This document shows, in pieces, positions 1 to 9,121 of a stretch of DNA of 64,000 nucleotides. Numbering within the stretch: the stretch's first letter is position 1; each line of letters begins with the position of its first letter. Both the position numbers and the translations under genes were made by a program. The notes beneath the pieces were generated by a model. It worked only from the letters and a program-made list of their open reading frames with translations, searched no databases and was not told the DNA's origin. The stretch comes from an uncultured Flavobacterium sp. (GTDB taxonomy: Bacteria; Bacteroidota; Bacteroidia; Flavobacteriales; Flavobacteriaceae), in assembly GCA_947632215.1 (NCBI GenBank), contig CANROJ010000005.1, forward strand, positions 16,860 through 80,859, read 5' to 3'.

Positions 1-174
1 GTAAAAGAAAAGCCTCGACGGATATTAAAACATCTTTAAACCAAACACTTAGAGAATTTAATGTTGCCGTATAAACAACAACAATACACATCTATAGAGA
101 AAAATAGTTCTAGATAATTCTAAAATCTAGCTCGGGGGTAAATTTAACCTACCTACTCTTACTTTCAAAGCCTT

Positions 175-217
175 AACCCTGTTTGTCTACACCCGGCAAA
201 CAGGGTTATTATTTTTT
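175..217 (+). terminator. Intrinsic terminator of an unseen upstream gene
   Basis: Perfect 11-bp stem AACCCTGTTTG / CAAACAGGGTT with an 11-nt loop, followed by ATTATTTTTT. It ends a plus-strand gene lying left of the window and isolates purL from it. Confidence 0.85.
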
Positions 218-317
218 GGAGTTTTTAAGTCTATATTAAATTATAAAACACGAGCTAATACACCCAAGTGTTAAAGCTCTAAAGACTTGTATTTCGAGGG
301 TAAGAATAGTTTTTTTA

Positions 318-341
318 TTGACTTTTTTTTAACTATTTTTG
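318..341 (+). promoter_or_regulatory. purL promoter (Bacteroidota type)
   Basis: TATTTTTG at 334-341 matches the TAnnTTTG -7 box exactly. A TTG lies 13 nt upstream, closer than the usual 17-20 nt, so the -33 element is uncertain. The ATG is about 30 nt past the predicted start site and no Shine-Dalgarno sequence is visible. Confidence 0.6.
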
Positions 342-375
342 CAGCTTACAACAACAACTTAATATACACAACACA

Positions 376-3300
376 ATGATTCATTTCTTCGAAAACCCTT
401 CGAGAAAGTTCTATGCTGTAGAAGCTCAGAACGATTTATCTAAGGAAGATATCCAAAAGTTAAACTGGTTATTTGGTAATGCACACTACTTAAATCAAAC
501 CAGTATTGAAAAAGCTTTGGTAGGTCCACGTGCCAGTATGGTAACACCATGGAGTACCAACGCGGTAGAGATTACTCAAAACATGGATATTCAAGGCATT
601 ATCCGCATTGAGGAATTTCAAAGCCTAGAGGACACAGAAGATTTCGATCCAATGTTATCTCAAAAATTCCCTAGTTTAGATCAAAATATCTTTCACATTG
701 ATATTGCTCCAGAAAAAATTGCCTATATCGATGATATAGCAGCCTATAACCAGCAAGAAGGACTGGCTTTAAACCAAGAAGAAGTTGAATACTTAAACAA
801 TCTGTGTAAAAAACTAGGACGTAAATTAACCGACTCAGAAGTCTTTGGTTTCTCCCAAGTAAATTCAGAGCACTGTCGCCATAAAATATTTGGTGGTACC
901 TTTATTATCGATGGACAGGAAAAACCAAGTTCTCTATTTAATTTAATTAAAGAAACTTCTAAGCAGAATCCCAACGATATAGTATCGGCCTACAAAGACA
1001 ACGTAGCCTTTATCAAAGGTCCAAAAGTAACTCAATTTGCACCTGCATCACCAGACAAACCAGATTTTTATAAAGAAACAGAATTTGACTCGGTTATTTC
1101 ATTGAAAGCCGAAACACATAACTTCCCTACAACTGTAGAGCCTTTTAACGGTGCTGCAACTGGAAGTGGTGGAGAAATCCGCGACCGTTTAGCAGGTGGA
1201 CAAGGTTCTTTACCTCTAGCTGGAACAGCAGTTTATATGACTGCTTACTCTAGATTGCTTAAAGATCGTCCATGGGAACAAAAACTACAACAAAGAGACT
1301 GGTTATACCAAAGTCCTATTGATATTTTAATTAAAGCCTCTAATGGAGCTTCTGATTTTGGTAACAAATTCGGTCAGCCCTTAATTGCAGGTTCCGTACT
1401 TACTTTTGAACACCAGGAACAAGATCAAATTCTTGGATATGACAAAGTAATTATGCAAGCTGGAGGAGTTGGTTATGGTAAAAAAGACCAAGCTATTAAA
1501 CACACACCTCAGCAAGGGGATCAAATCGTTATCCTTGGTGGGGAAAACTACCGCATTGGTATGGGAGGTGCAGCAGTATCTTCAGCCAATACAGGAGCTT
1601 TTGGTTCAGGAATTGAATTAAACGCTATTCAACGTAGTAATCCAGAGATGCAAAAAAGAGCTGCCAATGCTATTCGTGGTATGGTAGAATCTGAGCACAA
1701 CCCAATTGTGTCTATACACGATCACGGGGCTGGAGGACACTTAAACTGTTTATCAGAACTAGTAGAAGAAACTGGAGGTAATATCGATTTAGATAAATTG
1801 CCTATTGGAGACCCTACCCTATCTGCTAAAGAGACTATTGGTAATGAGTCACAAGAGAGAATGGGACTTGTTATTGGTAAAAAAGATATTGAAATCCTAG
1901 AGAGAGTTGCTCAAAGAGAACGCGCACCTATGTATACGGTTGGAGAAGTAACTAACGACAATCACTTTACTATTGCTTCGAAAACCACAGGGGACAAACC
2001 AATGGATTTTGCCCTTAATGATATGTTTGGAAGCTCTCCTAAGACAATTATGCAAGACTCTACCATAGAGCAAAATTTTGAAGAGTTACAATACCAAACT
2101 AAAGATATTCCATTATACTTAGATCAAGTTTTACAATTAGAGGCTGTAGCTAGTAAAGACTGGCTTACCAATAAAGTAGACCGCTGCGTTGGAGGTAGAG
2201 TAGCTAAGCAACAATGCGCTGGTCCATTGCAATTACCTTTAAATAACCTAGGAGCTATGGCTCTAGACTTTAAAGGAAAACAGGGAATAGCAACAAGTAT
2301 TGGACATGCACCAGTGGTGGCTTTAATCGATCCTGCAAAAGGAAGTAGAAATGCCATCGGTGAGGCTTTATCCAATATTGTATGGGCTCCATTAAAAGAC
2401 GGATTAAAGAGCGTTTCTTTATCTGCTAACTGGATGTGGGCTTGTAACAACCCTGGAGAAGATGCTCGTTTGTACAAAGCAGTAGAGGCTTGTTCAGAGT
2501 TCGCTATTGATTTAGGTATTAATATCCCTACAGGAAAAGACTCTTTATCGATGAAGCAAAAATATCCAAACCGCGATGTTATTGCTCCTGGTACAGTAAT
2601 TATTTCTGCAGCAGCTAATACCACAGATATTACAAAGATTGTAGAGCCTGTTTTAAATAAAAATGCTGGTTCTATCTATTATATTAACCTATCGAAAGAT
2701 GAGTTACAATTAGGAGGTTCTTCTTTTGCTCAAATCTTGAACAAAATAGGTAACCAAGCTCCTACTATTAAAGATGCTGGATACTTTAAAACAGCTTTCA
2801 ATACAGTGCAGGAGTTAGTTCAAAAAGATTTAGTAGCTGCAGGTCACGATATAGGAAGTGGTGGTTTAATTACTACTTTATTAGAAATGAGTTTTGCAGA
2901 TACCAATCTAGGTGCTAATTATAACTTAAGTGTTCTTGGACAAAAAGACACCGTAAAGACTTTATTTAACGAGAATATCGCTTTAGTTATTCAAGCAGTA
3001 GAAGATAAAGCTTTTGAAGAAATACTAAAGGCTAATAATATAGAAATCCTTAAAATTGGACAAGTAACCGATAAGGAACAGGTCAGCATTGTTAATTTTG
3101 ATGATAGTTTTAATTTCGATGTACCTCAAAGTAGAGATACTTGGTTTAAAACATCTTACTTATTAGATCAAAAACAAAGTAAAAATAATACGGCAACTCA
3201 GCGCTATAACAATTACAAAAACCAAAGATTAAACTTTGAGTTCCCAGCAGATTTCGATGGAAAAATGCCAGTAATTGACCCTAGTAAACCTCGTCCAAAA

Positions 3301-4047
3301 GCAGCTATTATCCGTGAGAAAGGAAGTAACTCAGAGAGAGAAGTTGCCAATGCGATGTACCAGGCAGGTTTTGATGTAAAAGACGTTCACATGACAGACT
3401 TAATAAGCGGTCGTGAAACTTTAGAAGACATCCAATTCATCGCAGCAGTTGGAGGATTCTCTAACTCCGATGTACTGGGTTCTGCAAAAGGATGGGCTGG
3501 TGCTTTCCTATACAATGAAAAAGCAAATACCGCCTTAAAAAACTTCTTTGCAAGAAAAGACACTCTATCGGTAGGTATTTGTAATGGTTGTCAGTTATTT
3601 ATGGAATTGGAATTAATTAATCCAGAGCATAAAGTACATGGAAAAATGTTACATAATGACTCTTTAAAACACGAGAGTAACTTCACTTCTGTAACAATTC
3701 AGCCAAATAATTCTGTTATGCTTTCTTCTTTACAAGGAAGTACATTAGGAGTTTGGATTTCTCATGGTGAGGGTAAATTCAACCTTCCTGAAAATCAAGA
3801 ATCTTACAATATTGTAGCTAAATATGCTTACCAAGACTATCCGGCAAACCCAAATGGTTCAGATTACAACACAGCAATGATGTGTGATACAACAGGTCGT
3901 CACTTAGTAATGATGCCACATATTGAACGTTCTTTATTCCAATGGCATTGGGCAAACTACCCACAAGGTAGAAAAGACCAAGTTTCTCCATGGATGCAAG
4001 CATTTGTTAATGCAAAGAACTGGATCGAACAAAATAATGCTAAATAA
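376..4047 (+). CDS. purL: Phosphoribosylformylglycinamidine synthase (FGAM synthase), long single-chain form
   Basis: Catalyses the ATP- and glutamine-dependent conversion of FGAR to FGAM, the fourth step of de novo purine synthesis, in the cytosol. At 1223 aa it is the large form that carries synthetase and glutaminase on one chain, rather than the split PurS/PurL/PurQ set. The N-terminal third holds NSEHCRHKIFGG, and GGRVAKQQCAGP lies in the second synthetase half. A class-I glutaminase domain fills the last 250 or so residues, with the nucleophile in GICNGCQLF (Cys1069) and a late PHIER motif giving the His and Glu. It appears monocistronic, with its own promoter and a strong terminator. 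The ORF begins at the first ATG after the -7 box. Nothing is unusual. Confidence 0.97.
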   Translation: MIHFFENPSRKFYAVEAQNDLSKEDIQKLNWLFGNAHYLNQTSIEKALVGPRASMVTPWSTNAVEITQNMDIQGIIRIEEFQSLEDTEDFDPMLSQKFPSLDQNIFHIDIAPEKIAYIDDIAAYNQQEGLALNQEEVEYLNNLCKKLGRKLTDSEVFGFSQVNSEHCRHKIFGGTFIIDGQEKPSSLFNLIKETSKQNPNDIVSAYKDNVAFIKGPKVTQFAPASPDKPDFYKETEFDSVISLKAETHNFPTTVEPFNGAATGSGGEIRDRLAGGQGSLPLAGTAVYMTAYSRLLKDRPWEQKLQQRDWLYQSPIDILIKASNGASDFGNKFGQPLIAGSVLTFEHQEQDQILGYDKVIMQAGGVGYGKKDQAIKHTPQQGDQIVILGGENYRIGMGGAAVSSANTGAFGSGIELNAIQRSNPEMQKRAANAIRGMVESEHNPIVSIHDHGAGGHLNCLSELVEETGGNIDLDKLPIGDPTLSAKETIGNESQERMGLVIGKKDIEILERVAQRERAPMYTVGEVTNDNHFTIASKTTGDKPMDFALNDMFGSSPKTIMQDSTIEQNFEELQYQTKDIPLYLDQVLQLEAVASKDWLTNKVDRCVGGRVAKQQCAGPLQLPLNNLGAMALDFKGKQGIATSIGHAPVVALIDPAKGSRNAIGEALSNIVWAPLKDGLKSVSLSANWMWACNNPGEDARLYKAVEACSEFAIDLGINIPTGKDSLSMKQKYPNRDVIAPGTVIISAAANTTDITKIVEPVLNKNAGSIYYINLSKDELQLGGSSFAQILNKIGNQAPTIKDAGYFKTAFNTVQELVQKDLVAAGHDIGSGGLITTLLEMSFADTNLGANYNLSVLGQKDTVKTLFNENIALVIQAVEDKAFEEILKANNIEILKIGQVTDKEQVSIVNFDDSFNFDVPQSRDTWFKTSYLLDQKQSKNNTATQRYNNYKNQRLNFEFPADFDGKMPVIDPSKPRPKAAIIREKGSNSEREVANAMYQAGFDVKDVHMTDLISGRETLEDIQFIAAVGGFSNSDVLGSAKGWAGAFLYNEKANTALKNFFARKDTLSVGICNGCQLFMELELINPEHKVHGKMLHNDSLKHESNFTSVTIQPNNSVMLSSLQGSTLGVWISHGEGKFNLPENQESYNIVAKYAYQDYPANPNGSDYNTAMMCDTTGRHLVMMPHIERSLFQWHWANYPQGRKDQVSPWMQAFVNAKNWIEQNNAK

Positions 4048-4076
4048 CGTATTTAGCACAAAACAATACACAAAAA

Positions 4077-4113
4077 AAGGCTATCTCATTACAAAAATGA
4101 GGTAGCCTTTTTC
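4077..4113 (+). terminator. purL terminator
   Basis: 14-bp stem AAGGCTATCTCATT / AATGAGGTAGCCTT with one G-U pair and a 5-nt loop, then a short T run. It starts 30 nt after the purL stop. Confidence 0.85.
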
Positions 4114-4530
4114 AATATATGTATTCTCTTTTTTGAGCTTTTACATTTAGCTCATAAAAATTTGATAAAATACTGCAAAGAATTTCTCTCTAATATTTGG
4201 GCTCTACACAAACCTTAATAGTATATCGATATAGATTGCTTTTGGCATACCCCAAACAACATCATCTTTACTAATTTTAGCATAAGGACACAAGTTAGCC
4301 CCTCAAAGAGTATAACTCCCAACAAACAACAGGTCATATTCCAATAGGTTGTAAACTGGAAGATTAGTGGATTAACTCAAGCTCCTTGCGATCAAGCTCA
4401 AAATTTGAAAACTTCCACATTTAGTTATTGAGTGATTAAATATCAAAGCAAAATATCAATTTTCATCGTGAGAGTGCATTTATTACTATCATAAAATATA
4501 CTAGCCTGTCTTTGATAGGAAGGCTATATT
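4114..4530. other. Gap between purL and higA with no recognisable gene
   Basis: About 415 bp of AT-rich DNA with stops in all frames. I see no RNA gene, IS end or conserved ORF. The 4512-4700 track ORF is a shadow of higA. Confidence 0.5.
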
Positions 4531-4887
4531 TTAATAGGCTTGAATTAAAACTTCTGAAGGAATATGCAATTTTTTGGATAAGGTTCGGATCATATCTAAA
4601 GATAGTTTTCGCTTTCTATTTAAAATTTCACTTGCTCTACTTTTTAATCCAATCATTTCTGCTAAATCATTTTGTGTATAGCCCATTTGCTCCATTCTAA
4701 ATTTAATCGCCTCAATTGGATCTGGTAAGTCCACAGGATAATGTTCTTTTTCATATTTTTCAATCAACATCCCCAAAATCTCCAATTCATCACTATCTTT
4801 GGTTCCAGGAAGCGCATCAAAAATTAACTCTAGTCTTTCTAAAGCTACTTCGTAATCTTGTTCTGATTTGATAGGTTTCAATTTCAT
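4531..4887 (-). CDS. higA: HigA-family antitoxin with XRE helix-turn-helix
   Basis: Antitoxin and probable autorepressor of a type II toxin-antitoxin pair; cytosolic and DNA-binding. The protein has 118 aa. The N-terminal half is acidic and helical. The C-terminal half is a Cro/C1-type helix-turn-helix, with MGYTQNDLAEMIGLKSRASE as the core, followed by LNRKRKLSLDMIRTLSKKL. This layout (acidic N-terminus, C-terminal HTH) is that of HigA proteins paired with COG4680-type HigB toxins. It lies 3 nt downstream of higB on the same strand, giving the toxin-first order typical of higBA. Regulation is probably by binding the small inverted repeat upstream of higB, as in other HigBA systems. Domain assignment is firm; toxin neutralisation is inferred from family and pairing. 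Confidence 0.88.
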   Translation of the reverse strand: MKLKPIKSEQDYEVALERLELIFDALPGTKDSDELEILGMLIEKYEKEHYPVDLPDPIEAIKFRMEQMGYTQNDLAEMIGLKSRASEILNRKRKLSLDMIRTLSKKLHIPSEVLIQAY

Positions 4888-4890
4888 AAT

Positions 4891-5184
4891 CTAAATGTTA
4901 TTAGCATTAATTTTATCATATTCTGCGTGAGTACCTATAAAGCGAATCCACATCATTTGATGCTCAAAGTTTACTTTGACAATTAATCGGTAATGATTCC
5001 CTTTAATATTAAAACATATTCTATTATCCTCTAATATACTTGCACTTGGATATTCTGACTTTATTTCATTACTATTTTTCCAAGTTGCTTTTTGTGCTTC
5101 TTGATACCAAGCCTTTAATTGCTGCTCACTATCTGCATGTTTTGTCCAAAAAACACGCAATGTTTTGATTGCTATTACTCTCAA
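4891..5184 (-). CDS. higB: HigB-family mRNA interferase toxin, probable TTG start
   Basis: Predicted RelE-fold, ribosome-dependent mRNA endonuclease, the toxin partner of higA. Family hallmarks are the N-terminal RVIAIKTLRVFWTKHADSEQ (HigB proteins typically begin MRVI..K.LREFW..H.D.E), a central KSEYPSASIL, and the C-terminal FIGTHAEYDKI. The ORF track starts at TTG 5202, but that codon lies inside a perfect -7 promoter box (TAACTTTG, 5200-5207) and would not be in the transcript. The next in-frame TTG at 5184 begins exactly where family members begin, giving 97 aa and a leader of about 10 nt. No ATG is available. A weak TTG start suits a toxin that must stay below its antitoxin. Activity is inferred; catalytic residues in this family are not strongly conserved. 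Confidence 0.85.
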   Translation of the reverse strand: MRVIAIKTLRVFWTKHADSEQQLKAWYQEAQKATWKNSNEIKSEYPSASILEDNRICFNIKGNHYRLIVKVNFEHQMMWIRFIGTHAEYDKINANNI

Positions 5185-5199
5185 TTTAAATAGTTTATA

Positions 5200-5230
5200 C
5201 AAAGTTATAAAATATTTCCCAATACGGGAA
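5200..5230 (-). promoter_or_regulatory. higBA promoter with candidate HigA operator
   Basis: On the minus strand TAACTTTG (5207-5200) is an exact -7 box. Just upstream, TTCCC-GTATT-GGGAA (5216-5230) is a perfect 5-bp inverted repeat in the -15 to -35 zone, where an autorepressor would block RNA polymerase. Confidence 0.5.
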
Positions 5231-5480
5231 CTTTTTTTAATATTTTATTGAATCTCTTCCTAAGATATGTCCATACCCGCAGAGTAAAAAACAAACTTTA
5301 GCTCAGAGACTTCCTTGATTTGTGCCCATCCTAGTGAGTGAATCTTGCGGGCTTGAGAAATTATTTGAAGTAGATTATAAAAAATAAGCCAAACAAGAGT
5401 GGCATACAACTATTAAAGTACTCTACCACTATTTTCTGACAAGGGTAGTACTACTTATAATTTTAAGATTGCCTTGTGAC

Positions 5481-5830
5481 TTAGCTCTCTATTAGACCTA
5501 CTGATATTATAATCTTTTGACAAGGCCATCCATTTAGCAAGTGCAAAGCTAAAAGTTCTTTAATCACTCTTTCTGAGTCCCCTTGTAAAACTTCTTGAGT
5601 AGTTTAGTCAAAGCATCTAAATTAATACTTAGTTGGCTGTTATTTACACTCTGATGTGGCTGATAAACTAAAGCCCCCATACCATTTACTCCAACATAAG
5701 CTAAGCGATCAAGTAAAGATCTATCTGAGTAAGAAACACCTTGAAAACCAAGGAAACTATCAAAAAGAAACCTTCCTCATCCCTCAGATAAACTATCATT
5801 AAAAACTTCAGCTAGAAGCTCAAAAAAGAT
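5481..5830 (-). pseudogene. Decayed hipA-like serine/threonine kinase gene
   Basis: Reading the minus strand across frames recovers the HipA N-terminal domain. EVFNDSLSEG is followed by a TGA where HipA proteins have Trp (DSLPDGWGRLL), then GRFLFDS, LLDRLAYVGVNGMGALVYQP (family motif LAYVG..GMGAL.Y.P), and after a 1-nt frameshift VIKELLAL. No intact kinase core follows. The gene is dead: at least one stop, one or more frameshifts and loss of the C-terminal catalytic part. It lies directly upstream of the intact higBA pair, so this patch once held two toxin systems. Identification rests on motif recall, not a search. Confidence 0.65.
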
Positions 5831-5888
5831 TTTTATCTAGCTCAATCACACCACACTGAAAATATTTTAAGAAATGATTCTAAAGAAA

Positions 5889-6049
5889 TCACACCTTTTT
5901 ACTCAAGGTTGATAGCCCAACACCAGATCTTTGCCACAGACCTCTTGAGTAAGCTGTATTTTCAATATTGGATTGCCAATGCTCTGGGCGATTTTGTTTT
6001 CTGCCTTTGATAAGGATATAAATACCATCATAGTGGTATTTAAGGCTTA
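5889..6049 (-). pseudogene. Unidentified coding remnant
   Basis: An open minus-strand frame without a usable start reads ...YDGIYILIKGRK, RPEHWQSNIENTAYSRGLWQ, then LSTLSKKV and stop. Its composition looks protein-like, but I cannot name the family with confidence. A transposase accessory protein or the lost N-terminus of the hipA-like gene are both possible. Confidence 0.25.
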
Positions 6050-6260
6050 ATAATCAATATAACTACTACCATAGTAGTAGTACAACTATACTAAAAACAA
6101 TGTAATAAACTATGTCTGTTAGACTATAATATAACAGAATAATAACCAGTAACACAGCGAGTTAACAATAAGGACTAAAATGGCGCTAAAAATCTACAAG
6201 TTTTCCATAGTTTGAATGTCCCCTGATCTAGGCAAGCTGAGCTTTTGGACTCGGATGCTT

Positions 6261-7184
6261 TTAATTTAAATGCACTTCTAAAAAACTCAATACTTTATCG
6301 TGAAACAAATCAAAATCCCTTAAAGGTCCGCTCATCCCACCGTGCTGTGCATCCTGGACTACCCACATTTGTTTTTGCTCAGGCAATAAAGAGTATATCT
6401 TCTGACTCATCCAAACAGGCGTACGATCGTCCTTTTCTCCAACAATTAAAAAGGTAGATTTATTAAATTTTGGTGCTAAATATATTGGTTGAAGCTCACT
6501 AGGATAGTCTTTAGGTACTATAAGATTGCTTTTATCTTTATCAAGAACTTTGATAAGTCCCTGGACAGCATCTGAAAATGAGCTCATCAGACCAATAGCT
6601 ACAAAAGCTTTAATATTTTCATATTTACTGGCCGCCGCCATAGAAAGGTATGCCCCGGTTGACCAGCCGTATAGGGCTAAATTATTCTTATCTACCTCAT
6701 CTTGCTGTAACACTTGTTTTATCACAGCATCGTAATCAAGTAAGAGCTCCGAATAAACTAAATAATTGGTATCCATTTCCCATTGGCTACTCTGGCCAAA
6801 GCCGCGCCAGTCGAAGGTCACAACATTATAACCTTTACTTGTGAAAAATTGTGCGTGAGACAGCTGCTGATAGGACATATTCCCAGCATCGCCATTGGCA
6901 ATGATTATAGTGGGACGTGGTGTCTTATCAAGGGTTTTGTAAGGCTGTTTTACGGGATTTTCCCACATATCACTCCTTTGCTCTTCTGAGGCAGCATCTT
7001 GAGCGGGAAACAACCATGTTTTAATCTTCAGACCATCAGATGTAGTTACATCTAGGTCTTTGTAAATCAATGAGAGTTTTTCAGGATAAAACCTATATAC
7101 TCTATCTGGTTTAATAGCAAAACTGGTTATACTTATCAATAAAGTTAACACACAAAAAGACACTGTTTTAACTCTTTGCTTCAT
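6261..7184 (-). CDS. Exported alpha/beta hydrolase
   Basis: Serine hydrolase of the alpha/beta fold (COG1073-like), substrate unknown. The start is taken at ATG 7184, giving 307 aa, because it begins a clean signal peptide (MKQRVKTVSFCVLTLLISIT...FA); the 22 extra codons in the track look non-coding. The nucleophile elbow is GWSTG, within LALYGWSTGAYLSM. An oxyanion-type region DWRGFGQSS precedes it, a likely catalytic Asp lies in VGEKDDRTP, and the His in DAQHGG near the C-terminus. It stands alone between the toxin-antitoxin patch and the his operon. The export signal suggests periplasmic action, perhaps on an ester or small acyl substrate. Fold and catalytic triad are clear; the reaction is not. 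Confidence 0.82.
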   Translation of the reverse strand: MKQRVKTVSFCVLTLLISITSFAIKPDRVYRFYPEKLSLIYKDLDVTTSDGLKIKTWLFPAQDAASEEQRSDMWENPVKQPYKTLDKTPRPTIIIANGDAGNMSYQQLSHAQFFTSKGYNVVTFDWRGFGQSSQWEMDTNYLVYSELLLDYDAVIKQVLQQDEVDKNNLALYGWSTGAYLSMAAASKYENIKAFVAIGLMSSFSDAVQGLIKVLDKDKSNLIVPKDYPSELQPIYLAPKFNKSTFLIVGEKDDRTPVWMSQKIYSLLPEQKQMWVVQDAQHGGMSGPLRDFDLFHDKVLSFLEVHLN

Positions 7185-7510
7185 CTTACAAATTATTATG
7201 TTTTTAACTAACACTAGAGCCCATAATGGATCCCCCTTTAATAGACCCATATATTATTTTAAAGAGAGCTAATTCACTTGTTTGTATACTTACAAAGCAC
7301 AAGTTAGTGAATTAAGAAAAACATTCAACAGTCCTCTGGCTTGAAAAACTAGAATGGCCTTAAAAAACCTCTATCCTACTTTTGTGATTTACTATCTAGA
7401 TAATTTTAAGACAATAAAAAACAGTTTTATAGTTGCCAAAATCGCTAAGACAAGCCTCTACCGAGTATTGTCTTATATATGGCTGTTTTGTAAAAAAGGT
7501 TATAATAAGC
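7185..7510. other. Gap with an imperfect inverted repeat
   Basis: No gene is visible. TAATTCACTTGT (7270-7281) is repeated in inverse at 7299-7314 (ACAAGTTAGTGAATTA) with a 4-nt insertion, so a bulged hairpin can form upstream of the hydrolase gene. Its role is unknown. Confidence 0.4.
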
Positions 7511-7547
7511 GAAAAAAAGGGGGCTGCCTTTAGTAAGACAACCCCCT
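7511..7547 (-). terminator. Probable his operon terminator
   Basis: On the minus strand a GGGGG / CCCCC hairpin with an interrupted inner stem is followed by TTTTTTT. It lies about 170 nt beyond the hisIE stop and is the first U-tract terminator after the operon. Confidence 0.65.
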
Positions 7548-7652
7548 TGGTAAACAATATCTTTTAAAAGTTAAATGCAACAATATTTTCAAAACCCACA
7601 AAAAAAGATTACACTTTAATTAAATCAAATAGCTAAAAAAGTATCCTATAGT

Positions 7653-7707
7653 TTTATAATAAGGAATTTAAATTACAAAAGTATTCTTTTAAACTCCTTA
7701 TTATAAA
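7653..7707 (-). terminator. Long hairpin just after hisIE
   Basis: 20-bp stem with one mismatch (TTTATAATAAGGAATTTAAA and its inverse, 15-nt loop) starting 10 nt after the hisIE stop. It lacks a T run, so it may protect the mRNA 3' end or slow polymerase rather than terminate alone. Confidence 0.5.
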
Positions 7708-7716
7708 TAAAATAAC

Positions 7717-8373
7717 TTACTCTTGAGATTCTTTTTCTAAGTGTCTTTGTTTTAATATCTGTTCTACCTGAGTTAAAGAATACCCTTTTACCTTAATTAG
7801 TAATAAATAGTGATAAAGTAAATCTGCAGCTTCATTTAAAAACAATTCCTTACTATCGCTCATTGCTTCTATAACCAGCTCTACAGCCTCCTCTCCTACT
7901 TTTTGAGCTACCTTAGCTATCCCTTTACTTTGCAAAGCATAGGTATAAGAACCGGGCTGTTTTTGCTCTAGTTTAAGAGCTATAATTTGTTCTAATTCTT
8001 GGGTAAAACCACTAGAGCGATCTAAATTATTTGGAGCGGAAGTAGAGTTATCTAAGCTTATTTCTTGGGTAAAACAGCTCTTAGTTCCCTTATGGCATAC
8101 TGCCTTTGGAGCCTTTACCAAAATTAGCAAAGTATCCCCATCACAGTCTAAACTCATTTGGACAATATCTAAAAAATTGCCTGAAGTTTCTCCCTTAGTC
8201 CATAAACTCTTCTTACTTCTACTATAAAAGGTAACTCTACCTTGAGCTACACTTTTCAGGTAGGCTTGCTGATTCATATAACCAAGCATTAAGACTTGTC
8301 TTGTGTCACTACACTGAATAATGGCTGGAATTAATCCATTTCCCTTATCAAAATCTATCTTGTCTAACATCAC
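7717..8373 (-). CDS. hisI: Bifunctional phosphoribosyl-AMP cyclohydrolase / phosphoribosyl-ATP pyrophosphatase (HisIE)
   Basis: Catalyses steps 2 and 3 of histidine synthesis on one chain of 218 aa. The N-terminal HisI domain (about residues 1-115) shows VLMLGYMNQQAYL, RSKKSLWTKGETSGN, and the zinc/magnesium ligands in DCDGDTLLI and CHKGTKSCF. The C-terminal HisE domain (about 125-210) has KVGEEAVELVIEA and AADLLYHYLLL, the MazG-like all-helical fold. The ORF begins Met-Met; either could be the start. It is the last gene of the operon, 10 nt after hisF, with a large hairpin right behind it. Length is standard for the fusion. Confidence 0.96.
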   Translation of the reverse strand: MMLDKIDFDKGNGLIPAIIQCSDTRQVLMLGYMNQQAYLKSVAQGRVTFYSRSKKSLWTKGETSGNFLDIVQMSLDCDGDTLLILVKAPKAVCHKGTKSCFTQEISLDNSTSAPNNLDRSSGFTQELEQIIALKLEQKQPGSYTYALQSKGIAKVAQKVGEEAVELVIEAMSDSKELFLNEAADLLYHYLLLIKVKGYSLTQVEQILKQRHLEKESQE

Positions 8374-8383
8374 TTTTAGGAAT

Positions 8384-9121
8384 TTATAAATTAGCTAAGG
8401 CTTGTTTAATCTCACAAATACTGACTCTATTGTAGTGAAATACACTAGCTCCCAGTGCTGCACTAGCACCAGTGCTAGCTAATACCTTAGTAAAATCATC
8501 CACACTTCCTGCTCCTCCTGAGGCAATAACTGGTATATCCACTCCTTGAGCTACCTCACGGGTAACATCAAGAGCAAATCCGCTACACACGCCATCATTA
8601 TTCATAGAGGTAAGAAGGATTTGACCTGCTCCTAAGTCTTGCACTTCTTTAGCCCACTGCACCGCGGTATAATCTGTCTTTTGAGTACCTCCTTTGCTAA
8701 ACACCCACCAGGTTTGGTCAATTTTCTTTACATCAATGGCTACAATAACTTTGTCGGAGCCCAGCTCTTGCACTAACTCTTTTAATAAATTAGGATTTTC
8801 TAAAACACTTGATGCAACTGAAATCTTACTTGCCCCACTTTCTAATAATTTCTTAGCCTGCTCCACGGTTTTAATTCCGCCTCCAACGCTAAAAGGAATA
8901 GAAATCTCTTTACCAACTTGTTTAATTAAATCAAAGAAAGGCTCTTTATTTTCTAAAGTAGCACTTATGTCTAAAAATACTAACTCATCTGCTCCTTGGC
9001 TTTGGTACGCTTTGGCCATAACAATAGGATCACCTAAGGTTTTAATATCCACAAAATTGATTCCTTTTACTACCTGATTATTTAAAATATCCATACAGGC
9101 AACTATTTTTTTTCCTACCAT
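8384..9121 (-). CDS. hisF: Imidazole glycerol phosphate synthase cyclase subunit
   Basis: Converts PRFAR and ammonia to imidazole glycerol phosphate and AICAR; normally partnered by the HisH glutaminase. A (beta/alpha)8 barrel of 245 aa. The catalytic Asp pair is present, the first in ACMDIL (usually PCLDI) and the second in VAIDVKK. Phosphate-binding SVGGGIKT and ASGGAGS loops are intact. The start overlaps the hisA stop by 7 nt, suggesting translational coupling. HisF can use free ammonia in place of HisH, which matters here because no hisH is seen in the operon. Confidence 0.96.
   Translation of the reverse strand: MVGKKIVACMDILNNQVVKGINFVDIKTLGDPIVMAKAYQSQGADELVFLDISATLENKEPFFDLIKQVGKEISIPFSVGGGIKTVEQAKKLLESGASKISVASSVLENPNLLKELVQELGSDKVIVAIDVKKIDQTWWVFSKGGTQKTDYTAVQWAKEVQDLGAGQILLTSMNNDGVCSGFALDVTREVAQGVDIPVIASGGAGSVDDFTKVLASTGASAALGASVFHYNRVSICEIKQALANL

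Noticed and set aside
744-2624. Minus-strand ORFs inside purL (76 and 166 aa)
   Set aside because: They lie entirely within a conserved plus-strand gene and have no recognisable domains; frame shadows.
4512-4700. 62-aa plus ORF overlapping higA
   Set aside because: Antisense shadow of the antitoxin gene with hydrophobic, low-complexity composition.
5185-5202. Longer HigB N-terminus starting at TTG 5202
   Set aside because: The start codon lies inside the -7 promoter box and would not be transcribed.
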